In this document: piece after piece, positions 43,893 through 51,390 of the stretch | How the letters are laid out: each line of letters starts with the position of its first letter | Numbering within the stretch: position 1 is the stretch's first letter | Assembly (NCBI RefSeq): GCF_007827455.1 | Contig: NZ_VISM01000001.1 | Span: 1,961,501 to 2,025,500, forward strand | DNA length: 64,000 nt | Source: Lutibacter sp. Hel_I_33_5 | GTDB lineage: Bacteria; Bacteroidota; Bacteroidia; Flavobacteriales; Flavobacteriaceae | Direction: 5' to 3' | Position numbers and translations under genes: made by a program | The notes under the pieces: generated by a model | Database searches by the model: none | The model's input: only the letters and a program-made list of their open reading frames with translations | What the model was told of the DNA's origin: nothing

Positions 43893-44585
43893 ATGAAAAT
43901 TAAAATTCTGATTTTAATAATGTTTACTAACATTAGTTGTCGACAAAAAGGTGTTGATATTTTGGAAACAAAAGTGAATCAAATTAATAGATTAGAAACA
44001 AAATCAAAACACAACCAGATTCCGGAGAAATGGAATATGGAACTTTATAAAAATGATAAAAAATGGTTAAAAAATACGAATTCTAAACCTCTGAATTCTT
44101 TAGCCTTTCCTGTTGAAAAATATGAATATTACGTTTTTAATGAACCTTTTAATTTTCAAATAAATGGTTTTCATTTTTCTGGAATTTCATTCGGAGAAAA
44201 TACTGGAGGAAAAGATGACAAGTTTATATTCAAACATGAATTAACTTTAATATTTTATTCGGGGGAAAAAGATTATCAAATAAATGGAGATGTTTCTTCA
44301 AGAAATTTTCCTTATTTAACAATTCAAGGACAACTAAAATTGAATAATATTTATGATTTCATTGGAGTAAAAAGCCCTGAAAACTCTGGATATCTGATTG
44401 TTAATCTAAAATCTTTTGATTTGAAGTTTGGGCAAACTGTTATTATTTTTCCTAATAAAGATAATTCATTCTATTATTTACAATCAAATGAAAAACCCCA
44501 AATTAATGAAGACATTAAGAAATATGTTTACAGATTAAAAACAGACAAAAGAATTATGAAAATGATTAAATTGGCTGAAGAATAA
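43893..44585 (+). CDS. Hypothetical lipoprotein in an inverted-repeat-bounded segment
   Basis: 230 residues. Short lipoprotein signal with a lipobox-like Cys at residue 16 (MFTNISC). The mature protein is Lys/Asn-rich and beta-rich (FNFQINGFHFSGISFGEN, LTLIFYSGEKDYQINGD). No family recognised. It lies between 10-bp inverted repeats, next to a decayed IS110 element, in a region of accessory character. Possibly a gene cassette or small mobile unit, which is inference. Confidence 0.6.
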   Translation: MKIKILILIMFTNISCRQKGVDILETKVNQINRLETKSKHNQIPEKWNMELYKNDKKWLKNTNSKPLNSLAFPVEKYEYYVFNEPFNFQINGFHFSGISFGENTGGKDDKFIFKHELTLIFYSGEKDYQINGDVSSRNFPYLTIQGQLKLNNIYDFIGVKSPENSGYLIVNLKSFDLKFGQTVIIFPNKDNSFYYLQSNEKPQINEDIKKYVYRLKTDKRIMKMIKLAEE

Positions 44586-44590
44586 AAAAC

Positions 44591-44600
44591 GGTGGGCAAC
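44591..44600 (-). repeat. Inverted repeat arm GGTGGGCAAC (right)
   Basis: Six bases after the lipoprotein stop; exact complement of the arm at 43865-43874. Confidence 0.6.
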
Positions 44601-44633
44601 AAAGTACTGTGGTAAAAAACAAGTAAAAACTCA

Positions 44634-45605
44634 TTAAATATTCACTAAAGTACTTCTATAAGTATCATCATATATTAATCCTGATTTAGCAATGGCAAAT
44701 GCTTGTTTTAATAGTTTATTACACACCGCTATTAATGCTAATTTTTTACTCTTTCCTTTGGCAACTATTCGTTCATAAATTTCTCTACAAGCCTTGTTGT
44801 ATTTACAAGCATTAAAACTACACATAAATAATAAATTTCGAAGCTTCTGGTTGCCTATTTTACTTATTCTGGATCGTCCATTTATACTACTTCCACTTTG
44901 TCTAATTACAGGAGTTAATCCAGCATAACTACACAATTCACTTCCGCTTTTAAAACGATCAAATCCATCTGTTAAAACAACTAACATTAGCGCTGTTTTA
45001 TTTCCAATTCCAGGTATTGTTTTTAGGCGTGTTAAAACATCTTGATGTAGCTTTCTTACTAAAATTAATAATGCTGCCTCTACCTTTTCTATTTGTTATG
45101 TTACCTGTCTCAAACTACTTTTTAATGAGCTCGTAACTACTTTACTTGGATTGCCCAAAACTTCTTCTCCATGTATTTTGTTTTTTAACATAGTACTCTG
45201 TTTTGTATACACAGAAAGAAGTCTTGTCATTTGTAAGCTTTCTAACTGATGTTTTGAATTACCTTGCCATAACTTTAATTCAACTTGTTTTGCATACTCA
45301 CAAATCAATCTTGAATCGCTTTTATCTGTCTTTATTTTTGATAACTTCATCTGGATAAAGCGTTTCACCGACAGAGGGTTTTCTACAGATACTTTTATAC
45401 TGTTTTCCTGTAAAAAATAAGCCAACCTGTAATGGTAATAACCTGTAGCTTCCATTACACAATGACTATTGTAATCTAGATGTTTTACAAATTTTTTAAA
45501 TCCAGTTACATTGTTTTTAAACTGATAATAATTACCAGAAGAATCTGTAACATCAAATACTAAATGACTAATGTCTATTCCAAAATATTTAATATCTTTA
45601 TTCAT
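44634..45605 (-). pseudogene. IS110 family transposase split by an in-frame TAA
   Basis: The N-terminal DEDD nuclease domain carries Asp11 (FGIDIS), Glu52 (VMEATGYYHY), Asp94 and Asp97 (IKTDKSDSRL), all intact. The frame stops at TAA (45096-45098) after SLRQVT. The same frame then reads QIEKVEAALL...RLKTIPGIGNKTALMLVVLTDGFDRF and on to the C-terminal Tnp_20 domain, with the conserved serine in RQSGSSINGRSRISKIGNQK. One base change restores a 323-residue transposase, the normal length for IS110. The element is therefore a recent wreck, or carries a sequencing error. Confidence 0.9.
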
Positions 45606-45760
45606 AAGAAAATGTTTTAACGAAAGGACAACCTACGCGAGTTTCAACGACTTAAAATCGAGGTCTGAAGCCTCATAAAACTGTACGAAATCTGTGTAGA
45701 AAAGATAGGGGATTTTTAATGTTGACGAGATCAATAGTCTCTCCGTGTATAATAACCTTA
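45606..45760 (-). ncRNA. Candidate IS110 bridge RNA region
   Basis: About 155 non-coding bases directly upstream of the transposase. Three hairpins are visible: GAGA/TCTC (45727-45741), GAGG/CCTC (45660-45674, with inner CT/AG pairing) and CGA/TCG (45648-45660). In the IS110 group the bridge RNA comes from this left-end region and guides target and donor recognition. I cannot fold it or identify the guide loops. The transposase in this copy is broken. Confidence 0.35.
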
Positions 45761-45828
45761 ATCCTCTCTTTTGTGCTTTCTAATTTATATGGCTTAAGTT
45801 AACCTTTTTATTAAAATGCTCACTTGCG

Positions 45829-45845
45829 AAATTCCTTCGGAATTT
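45829..45845. repeat. Small hairpin AAATTCC-TTC-GGAATTT
   Basis: Perfect 7-bp inverted repeat with a three-base loop, in the gap between the IS remnant and moaD. No T-run follows closely, so not a good terminator. Confidence 0.5.
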
Positions 45846-45928
45846 TGTCGTTCGTGTTTTATTTAGTAAATTTATTGCTTAAACAACGCATCAAAGCTTA
45901 TACAAACACGTTAGCGAAACTCTAAAAA

Positions 45929-46171
45929 ATGACCATTAAACTTTTACTTTTCGGAATCTCTTCAGATCTATTAGAAACCTCTTCTTTAGATTTTGAAGTA
46001 GCGAATAAGCATTCTGTTCAGAATTTAAAAAATGATTTATTAGAAAAATATCCGCAGTTAGAAAATATCGATTCTTATGCAATTGCCGTTAATGAAACCT
46101 ATGCTACAGATGATGTAATTATACAAGAAAATGATATTGTGGCTATTATTCCACCAGTTAGTGGAGGGTAA
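45929..46171 (+). CDS. moaD: Molybdopterin synthase small subunit
   Basis: 80 residues with a ubiquitin-like fold and the essential C-terminal Gly-Gly (IPPVSGG). The C-terminus is thiocarboxylated by an E1-like enzyme; the moeB/thiF-like gene at 48829 is the probable partner. Transfers sulfur to precursor Z together with MoaE. Confidence 0.93.
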   Translation: MTIKLLLFGISSDLLETSSLDFEVANKHSVQNLKNDLLEKYPQLENIDSYAIAVNETYATDDVIIQENDIVAIIPPVSGG

Positions 46172-46183
46172 TTCATGTTATGT

Positions 46184-46208
46184 GATTCTGAAACAAGTTC
46201 AGAATGAC
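46184..46208. repeat. Palindromic element R2
   Basis: Reads GATTCTGAA-ACAAG-TTCAGAATGAC. The arms ATTCTGAA / TTCAGAAT pair over 8 bp. The complement begins GTCATTCTGAA, sharing the GTCAT end with the R1 and R3 families. Confidence 0.7.
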
Positions 46209-46214
46209 GAAATG

Positions 46215-46496
46215 TTAACGTAAATACTTTTTATCAATATAAAAAGTACCAAAAGGAATTATTGAAGCTAATAAAACAATTCCTAACGTTTTGTTATCCC
46301 AATTCATTTGTTTTTTAATTACAATTGCCAAAACTATATATAACATAAAAAGAATTCCATGTGGCATTCCTAACATTTTTACATAGGCTTCATGTCCTTG
46401 TAAATACTTAATTGGAGTTGCAATAAATAATAAAAGCAGGTAAGAAACACCTTCTAAAACACTTACAATTCTAAATATATTTTTCATTGAAAACAT
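46215..46496 (-). CDS. DUF3817 small membrane protein
   Basis: 93 residues with three predicted helices. FRIVSVLEGVSYLLLLFIATPIKYLQG and MLGMPHGILFMLYIVLAIV are the DUF3817 hallmarks. An alternative ATG at 46487 would remove three residues. Function unknown. It faces moaE across an R3 repeat and is the only gene interrupting moaD-moaE. Confidence 0.8.
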   Translation of the reverse strand: MFSMKNIFRIVSVLEGVSYLLLLFIATPIKYLQGHEAYVKMLGMPHGILFMLYIVLAIVIKKQMNWDNKTLGIVLLASIIPFGTFYIDKKYLR

Positions 46497-46506
46497 TATT
46501 TAACAC

Positions 46507-46577
46507 GTCATTGCAAATAAAATGAAGCAATCTCATAATTAAAAAAAGATTACTTCGTCGTTTCTCCTCGTAATGAC
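46507..46577. repeat. Palindromic element R3, copy 1
   Basis: Starts GTCATTGC and contains GAAGCAATCTC, then AGATTACTTCGTC and CCTCGTAATGAC. The two halves form a long imperfect hairpin of about 70 bases upstream of moaE. Same family as 49926-50005. Confidence 0.7.
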
Positions 46578-46609
46578 AAATTTTGACGCAAAGATACATT
46601 TTGATTTCC

Positions 46610-46617
46610 TATTTTTG
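46610..46617 (+). promoter_or_regulatory. Promoter -7 box TATTTTTG for moaE
   Basis: Exact TAnnTTTG match nine bases before the ATG at 46626. A TTG at 46583-46585 is 24 bases upstream, slightly longer than typical. Confidence 0.5.
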
Positions 46618-46625
46618 CGATAGTT

Positions 46626-47048
46626 ATGAGTCAAACATCTATAAAAATAACTTCAGAAAAACTCGATTTACAAGAATGTTACAATTTTGTAAGGGATGAT
46701 TCTTGTGGCGGAATTTCTGCATTTCTTGGCACTGTTAGAAATGACACAAAAGGAAAAGAAGTTCTTCAATTAGATTTTTCTACTTACAAACCAATGGCGA
46801 TTAAAGAAATGCAAAAAATTGCAGATATCGCTTTAGACAAATTTGATATTAAAAAAATTGCGATTCATCATGCAGAAGGCATGTTGCAGATTGGTGATAT
46901 TCCTGTAATTATTACTGTTTCTTCTAAACATAGAAAAGCTGCTTTTGATGCCTGTGAATTTGCAATTGACACCTTAAAAGAAACAGTTCCTATCTGGAAA
47001 AAAGAGCATTTTAAAGATGGTGAAGTTTGGGTTAATGCACATCCATAA
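46626..47048 (+). CDS. moaE: Molybdopterin synthase catalytic subunit
   Basis: 140 residues. GGISAFLGTVRNDTKGKEV (active site region), FDIKKIAIHHAEGMLQIGDIPVIITV and the catalytic-lysine segment TVPIWKKEHFKDGEVWV are all present. It forms the MoaD2-MoaE2 molybdopterin synthase. The converging MutS-like gene ends at 47049 immediately after its stop. Confidence 0.95.
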   Translation: MSQTSIKITSEKLDLQECYNFVRDDSCGGISAFLGTVRNDTKGKEVLQLDFSTYKPMAIKEMQKIADIALDKFDIKKIAIHHAEGMLQIGDIPVIITVSSKHRKAAFDACEFAIDTLKETVPIWKKEHFKDGEVWVNAHP

Positions 47049-48818
47049 TTAAACAATCTCCATTTTCTTCAATAAAAAGGAAGCGTTCATATTTTTACAA
47101 ATTCCGTTTTTTAAAGTATAATCAAAATGTAATTCGTCATTGATAATTTCCGCATCAAAATAGCAGTTTTTAATTTCAGAAAATTCATTTTCTAATTCAC
47201 ACAAACTCACATCATGCGTAGCAATAATTCCTGTCGATTTAGACTTGGTTAATTTCTCAACAAACTTTTTAGACCCAATTGCCTTGTCTTTACTATTGGT
47301 TCCTTTTAAAATTTCATCAAGAATGATGAAGTATTTCTCAGTATTAATTTCATCAACAATAAATTTTAGTCGTTTTAATTCCGAATAAAAATACGATTCA
47401 TCTTCTGTTAAAGAATCTGAAGTTCGCATGCTGGTTATCAATTTTATAGGCGAATAATCAAATTTCTCAGCACAAACAGGCAAGCCACAATTTACCATAA
47501 CAATCGATAAAGAAACCGTTCTTAAAAAAGTACTTTTTCCTGCCATATTTGCTCCTGTAACAATAAAAAATTGCTCGTCCTCAATTATAAAATCGTTGTC
47601 TATTCTTTTATTAGCATCTAATAAAGGATGCCCTAAATTGATTCCGTTTATGATTTCTTTATTTGTGTTTAATTCTGGAAAAACAAAACTTGGATGATTA
47701 AATTTAAAATTTGCTAACGAATTTTGAGCATCAAAATAGGCAACAACTTCAAACCAGTTTTCTACAATATCTTTGTACTTAAAAATCCACTGTTCTACTT
47801 TAGAAGCACTTCTAAGATCCCACAAGAAAAAACCATTTCCGATTACGGCAATTATAATATTATTTCGTTGATCGAAAGCATCTAGAATTTTAGCAAACTC
47901 TTTAAAAATTGATGATGCTTTTTTATCTTCAGACTTTATTATTTCTTGTTGATGATTTAAATTCTCAGCAGAAAAATTCTCTGTTTCAATCTCATTTAAT
48001 AAAAGATGATATTGCTTAAATGTTTCTCTAAACAAGTCTGTTTCTGTATATAATTTTTGAGTTTTTTTAAAGAACTTTCCAGAGATAGAAAGGCCTATAA
48101 AAAACCATGCTATTAAAACAGAAAAAGGTAGTATACTAAAAGAGATTAAACCAATTAACACTAAAGATACTAGTGAAAATACTTTAGTTAATATTGATAT
48201 ATAACTTGGTAATTTCTTTGTGTAATTCGATACCCAATCAACAATTAATTTAGAGCTAGTTTTAACTGTAACCAAACTTGCCAATGCAGAAAAATGTTGA
48301 CACCAAGTTACTTTTTTTGAAAGCTCGTTTATAGCATTCTGTTTTTCTAAAATTGCATCAATATTGTTTTCTGTAAATAAATTTGCTAATCTATTTTTAC
48401 CATCAATAGTTGTAGTTCTATTCGTATATTGAAAAAACGAACCTTTCCCAAAAAGATCAATATCATTGCTATAAAAATGTACAGGATTTACAAATTCTTG
48501 TCCTGAATCTAAATGAAAAAAATCACGATTTAAAACCTTTATTTCAGTTTTGGTGATATTAATTTTTGCATCTACAATAGCTTTATCTCTTTTTAAATTG
48601 ATGTATTTCAACACTAAAAAAGAAAATAATAATATTCCTAAAAAAGCAATAATAAAAACATCTGGATAGTTACCAAAAGTGAGATAAATTAAAAAACATA
48701 TTCCTAAAAAAACGAATAATCTAACAACTCCCAAATTGATAAGTTTTTTCTTAAGATTAGAAGATTGATTTTCTAAATCAGAAAGTTGTTGCTTGTAAAA
48801 TTCTAGTGGATTTTTCAT
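47049..48818 (-). CDS. Membrane-anchored MutS-related ATPase
   Basis: 589 residues. An N-terminal coiled segment is followed by transmembrane helices (about 28-70, VVRLFVFLGICFLIYLTF and VFIIAFLGILLFSFLVLKYI) and another pair near 207-243. The C-terminal half is a MutS ATPase: Walker A TGANMAGKSTFLR (about residue 424), Walker B YFIILDEILKGTNS, and the ATHDVSL switch. MutS mismatch-binding domains I and II are absent. It belongs to the MutS-like families of Bacteroidota with membrane helices; a role in mismatch repair is unlikely. It separates moaE from the moeB/thiF-like gene. Confidence 0.85.
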   Translation of the reverse strand: MKNPLEFYKQQLSDLENQSSNLKKKLINLGVVRLFVFLGICFLIYLTFGNYPDVFIIAFLGILLFSFLVLKYINLKRDKAIVDAKINITKTEIKVLNRDFFHLDSGQEFVNPVHFYSNDIDLFGKGSFFQYTNRTTTIDGKNRLANLFTENNIDAILEKQNAINELSKKVTWCQHFSALASLVTVKTSSKLIVDWVSNYTKKLPSYISILTKVFSLVSLVLIGLISFSILPFSVLIAWFFIGLSISGKFFKKTQKLYTETDLFRETFKQYHLLLNEIETENFSAENLNHQQEIIKSEDKKASSIFKEFAKILDAFDQRNNIIIAVIGNGFFLWDLRSASKVEQWIFKYKDIVENWFEVVAYFDAQNSLANFKFNHPSFVFPELNTNKEIINGINLGHPLLDANKRIDNDFIIEDEQFFIVTGANMAGKSTFLRTVSLSIVMVNCGLPVCAEKFDYSPIKLITSMRTSDSLTEDESYFYSELKRLKFIVDEINTEKYFIILDEILKGTNSKDKAIGSKKFVEKLTKSKSTGIIATHDVSLCELENEFSEIKNCYFDAEIINDELHFDYTLKNGICKNMNASFLLKKMEIV

Positions 48819-48828
48819 TTATATAAAA

Positions 48829-49920
48829 CTAATTATAGCTAGAAATTCCGCCAGTTAAATTCAATACTTCTAATTCTGGATATTCCTCTTTTAATAATTT
48901 TGTAGCCTTATAACTATTAAATCCACGTTGGCAAACCATTACATATGTTTTGGTTTTATCTACCTCAATATTATCAACATTAAAACTCTGAATAGGTATT
49001 GTTTTATCAACTTTAAAAGGTAATTTTAAATTAGGTAAAACTGCTATAATTTCTAGATTTCTCGACTCCGCTCGAAATGACAAACGTTCTTTTAATTCTG
49101 ATGGAGAAATTTGCCAATCAGAATTTTGAGAACTACAAGCAGCATCAAAATAAGTTTGAAGTTTAAAAATTTTAGCAATCTTATCTTTTAAAACGGTTGG
49201 TTTCAATTTCATTTTTAGTTGCGAATTTTGAAGCGAATTATAGATCAATAATTCATTTGTTAAGGGTTTACCAATTCCTGTAATTAGTTTTAAAACTTCG
49301 TTTACTTGCTGAGTTGCAATCATTCCAACAATAGCATTTAACGTTCCTGCTTCCTCGCAATTTGGGACATCAGTTGCCATTTCTGGAAAAGCATCTCGTA
49401 AGTTTGCAGAATAACTTCCGTCATTTTGCAAAACATTAAAAGTAGCAATATATCCATCAAATTTATACAAAGAACCATAAACTAAAGGCTTCCCATTCAT
49501 CACACAAGCGTCATTAAGCAAGTATTTTGTTGGTAAGGAATCTGTTCCGTCAACTACAATATCAAAATCTGAAATAATTTCAATCACATTTTCTTTTGTG
49601 ATGGGTTTATTGGTATAACTAACTTCTGTAAAAGGTGCTCTTTTTTTTATAAATTCTGATAAAACTGCTGCTTTTGATTTACCAACATCATGTAAACTAT
49701 AAAAAACCTGTCTATGCAAATTAGTTTCATCTATGGTGTCAAAATCCACTAAATGAATTTTCCCAATACCACTTGATGCTAAATAAACCGCTATCGGACT
49801 TCCTAAACCTCCACAACCAACTACCAAAACAGATGCGTTTTGTAGTTTTAGTTGCCCAACTTCACCAATATCAGACAAAGTAATTTGACGTTTAAAAAGT
49901 TGATTTTTTGTTATTTTCAT
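48829..49920 (-). CDS. moeB: MoeB/ThiF-like E1 enzyme with C-terminal rhodanese-like domain
   Basis: 363 residues. The adenylation domain has VLVVGCGGLGSPIAVYLASSGI, the VDFDTIDETNLHRQ motif and the catalytic-Cys region VPNCEEAGTLNAI. A rhodanese-like domain (about 265-363) has the persulfide Cys in VMVCQRGFNS, but the usual LIDVRE strand is replaced by IAVLP, and an R1 palindrome (SFRAESRNLE) is inserted at its start. It activates MoaD's C-terminus for sulfur transfer. Molybdenum use is inferred from neighbours moaD, moaE and mobA; thiamine use cannot be ruled out. Confidence 0.85.
   Translation of the reverse strand: MKITKNQLFKRQITLSDIGEVGQLKLQNASVLVVGCGGLGSPIAVYLASSGIGKIHLVDFDTIDETNLHRQVFYSLHDVGKSKAAVLSEFIKKRAPFTEVSYTNKPITKENVIEIISDFDIVVDGTDSLPTKYLLNDACVMNGKPLVYGSLYKFDGYIATFNVLQNDGSYSANLRDAFPEMATDVPNCEEAGTLNAIVGMIATQQVNEVLKLITGIGKPLTNELLIYNSLQNSQLKMKLKPTVLKDKIAKIFKLQTYFDAACSSQNSDWQISPSELKERLSFRAESRNLEIIAVLPNLKLPFKVDKTIPIQSFNVDNIEVDKTKTYVMVCQRGFNSYKATKLLKEEYPELEVLNLTGGISSYN
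49055..49081 (-). repeat. Palindromic element R1, copy 2 (inside moeB)
   Basis: Complement reads GTCATTTCGAGCGGAGTCG then AGAAATCT. In frame it encodes SFRAESRN-type residues within the rhodanese-like domain. Confidence 0.85.
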
Positions 49921-49925
49921 TTTTT

Positions 49926-50005
49926 GTCATTGCGAAACTTTTAAAAAAGTTGTGGCAATCTCATTTTAATTAATAGATTACTTCGTCTTTCATCCTCGTA
50001 ATGAC
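49926..50005. repeat. Palindromic element R3, copy 2
   Basis: Starts GTCATTGCGAAAC and ends CCTCGTAATGAC, with GGCAATCTC and AGATTACTTCGTC inside. Its right end supplies the mobA C-terminus (SSLRG then stop). It may also serve as a terminator between mobA and moeB. Confidence 0.75.
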
Positions 50006-51126
50006 GAACTATTTATCTCTTTTTTAGCAATTTCAAACTCTTCAGGAGTATTAATATTTCTGATAAAAGAATCGTCAATTTCTACAATTTCTACATCAGA
50101 ATTAATCAACATTTTACGTGGACAAGAATATCCTTGCGCTAAATATTGTAATAAAATTGGATATGCTTTTGGCTCATAAATGGTAATTAACGGCTCAACA
50201 AATTCTTTGTTTTTTCCTTTTATTGCTGTTGCAACTTTAGATGAATTTCTTTTTTGTAACAACAACTGAATTATTTCATCATTTACAAAAGGAACATCAG
50301 TTGCTAACACAAACCAAGCGGAATTTGGGTCTTTTTGAAAGGCAGAACAGATTCCACCAAATGGTCCTAAATTCAAAAAAGTATCGTGAATTTCAGTTAC
50401 ATATTCAGAAGAATTTTGAACAGAATAAGACGTTTCTAAATTATTACTTTGTAGCAAATCTTTAGCAACTTCTTTTTGAGGTTTTCCAAAATAAATTAAT
50501 TCAGATTTATCTTTCCCCATTCTTGTGCTTTTTCCTCCAACCAAAACTAATCCTTTTATGGGTGCAATTTTTTCTTGAATTAAATTATTGATATGATTTG
50601 CTATTTTATCAACTTCATCAATTGTATAAGAAATAAGGTTTCTTATATGAGGATATTTTTCCTCTAAAAAAGGAAAAAATTCTGTTTCAGATTTTAACTT
50701 TATAACAAACTGAATTCTATCTAATTGCTCCAATCTTTTTAAAACAGAAGCTTCTTTTGTTTTGTCTAAAATTAAAATTTGTTTTGCTCCTTGATAATGA
50801 TTTCCGTTGATAAAAACATAATCGTATTGTGAGAAATTTAATCGTTGTTGAAACTTATTTATAGTTCCAGAAGTTGTAATCTGCACATTTCCTTGATGGT
50901 GAAAAGTATATTCTGATAACTGATAAGTGTCATCTCGAGCGGAGTCGAGAGATTTTGCATGAGAAGCATCAAAATATGCCAATTTATAATTGGATAGTTT
51001 TTCAGAAACTTGATTTACTAAATCAGAAATTACACCACAATTTGATCCTAAAATAGCAATCTCATTTGGTGCGAAAATGTCATTATCTCGCCTTTCTAAA
51101 TTTGTATGTTTTTTGTGTTTTTTCAA
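49990..51126 (-). CDS. mobA: Molybdenum cofactor guanylyltransferase-like protein (MobA) with N-terminal extension
   Basis: 378 residues. The nucleotidyltransferase domain (about 192-378) has IKGLVLVGGKSTRMGKDKSE, LATDVPFVND and a GGICSAF motif. The first 190 residues contain ILGSNCGVISDLVNQVSEKL and resemble a degenerate MobB-like P-loop domain; they bear an R1 insertion (SLDSARDDT). The C-terminal SSLRG comes from an R3 element. It attaches GMP to molybdopterin. The enzyme name rests on the domain and the moaD/moaE context. Confidence 0.85.
   Translation of the reverse strand: MKKHKKHTNLERRDNDIFAPNEIAILGSNCGVISDLVNQVSEKLSNYKLAYFDASHAKSLDSARDDTYQLSEYTFHHQGNVQITTSGTINKFQQRLNFSQYDYVFINGNHYQGAKQILILDKTKEASVLKRLEQLDRIQFVIKLKSETEFFPFLEEKYPHIRNLISYTIDEVDKIANHINNLIQEKIAPIKGLVLVGGKSTRMGKDKSELIYFGKPQKEVAKDLLQSNNLETSYSVQNSSEYVTEIHDTFLNLGPFGGICSAFQKDPNSAWFVLATDVPFVNDEIIQLLLQKRNSSKVATAIKGKNKEFVEPLITIYEPKAYPILLQYLAQGYSCPRKMLINSDVEIVEIDDSFIRNINTPEEFEIAKKEINSSSLRG
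50929..50955 (+). repeat. Palindromic element R1, copy 3 (inside mobA)
   Basis: Reads GTCATCTCGAGCGGAGTCG then AGAGATT. On the coding (reverse) strand it encodes about SLDSARDDT within the N-terminal domain. Confidence 0.85.
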
Positions 51127-51390
51127 ATTTATTGTTCATTTTTTCATTCATTGACAAGTTAAGAAATCCGAAGACAAAATTAGCAATAATAAATTTTGTT
51201 GAATTAATAACTTTTAAGAATTAATTTTAGTTTTAAAAAATCAAAAAAGTAGGAGAGGAGTTGATAATCTTAATTCAAATTACTAGTTAGTATTTAAAAC
51301 ACTTTTTGATTTCAATATTATTCTTAAGAATTAAATGAAACAATAGAATTAAAATAAAGATTTCGTATTTTCGAAAAATTTACAAAACAA

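Larger units (their letters stand above)
44634..45780 (-). mobile_element. IS110 family insertion sequence (boundaries approximate)
   Basis: Covers the transposase and the upstream non-coding left end. IS110 elements have no terminal inverted repeats and make no target duplication, so the ends cannot be set by eye; comparison with an intact copy or empty site is needed. A structured non-coding stretch upstream of the transposase is typical of the IS110 group. Confidence 0.6.

Noticed and set aside
26902..45098. Two conserved genes with in-frame TAA codons, suggesting TAA is recoded
   Set aside because: Nearly all genes here end in TAA at the expected length, so TAA acts as stop. The two interruptions are better explained as mutations or sequencing errors.
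43865..45920. Integron-like attC sites around the lipoprotein gene and near 45907 (ACACGTTAGCG)
   Set aside because: Neither GTTGCCC nor GTTAGCG fits the attC core GTTRRRY, and the bracketing repeats are inverted rather than direct. No integrase is present.
51127..51390. Regulatory site or small gene upstream of dgt
   Set aside because: Only AT-rich sequence with a twice-occurring TAAGAATTAA; no clear promoter pair, hairpin or open frame.
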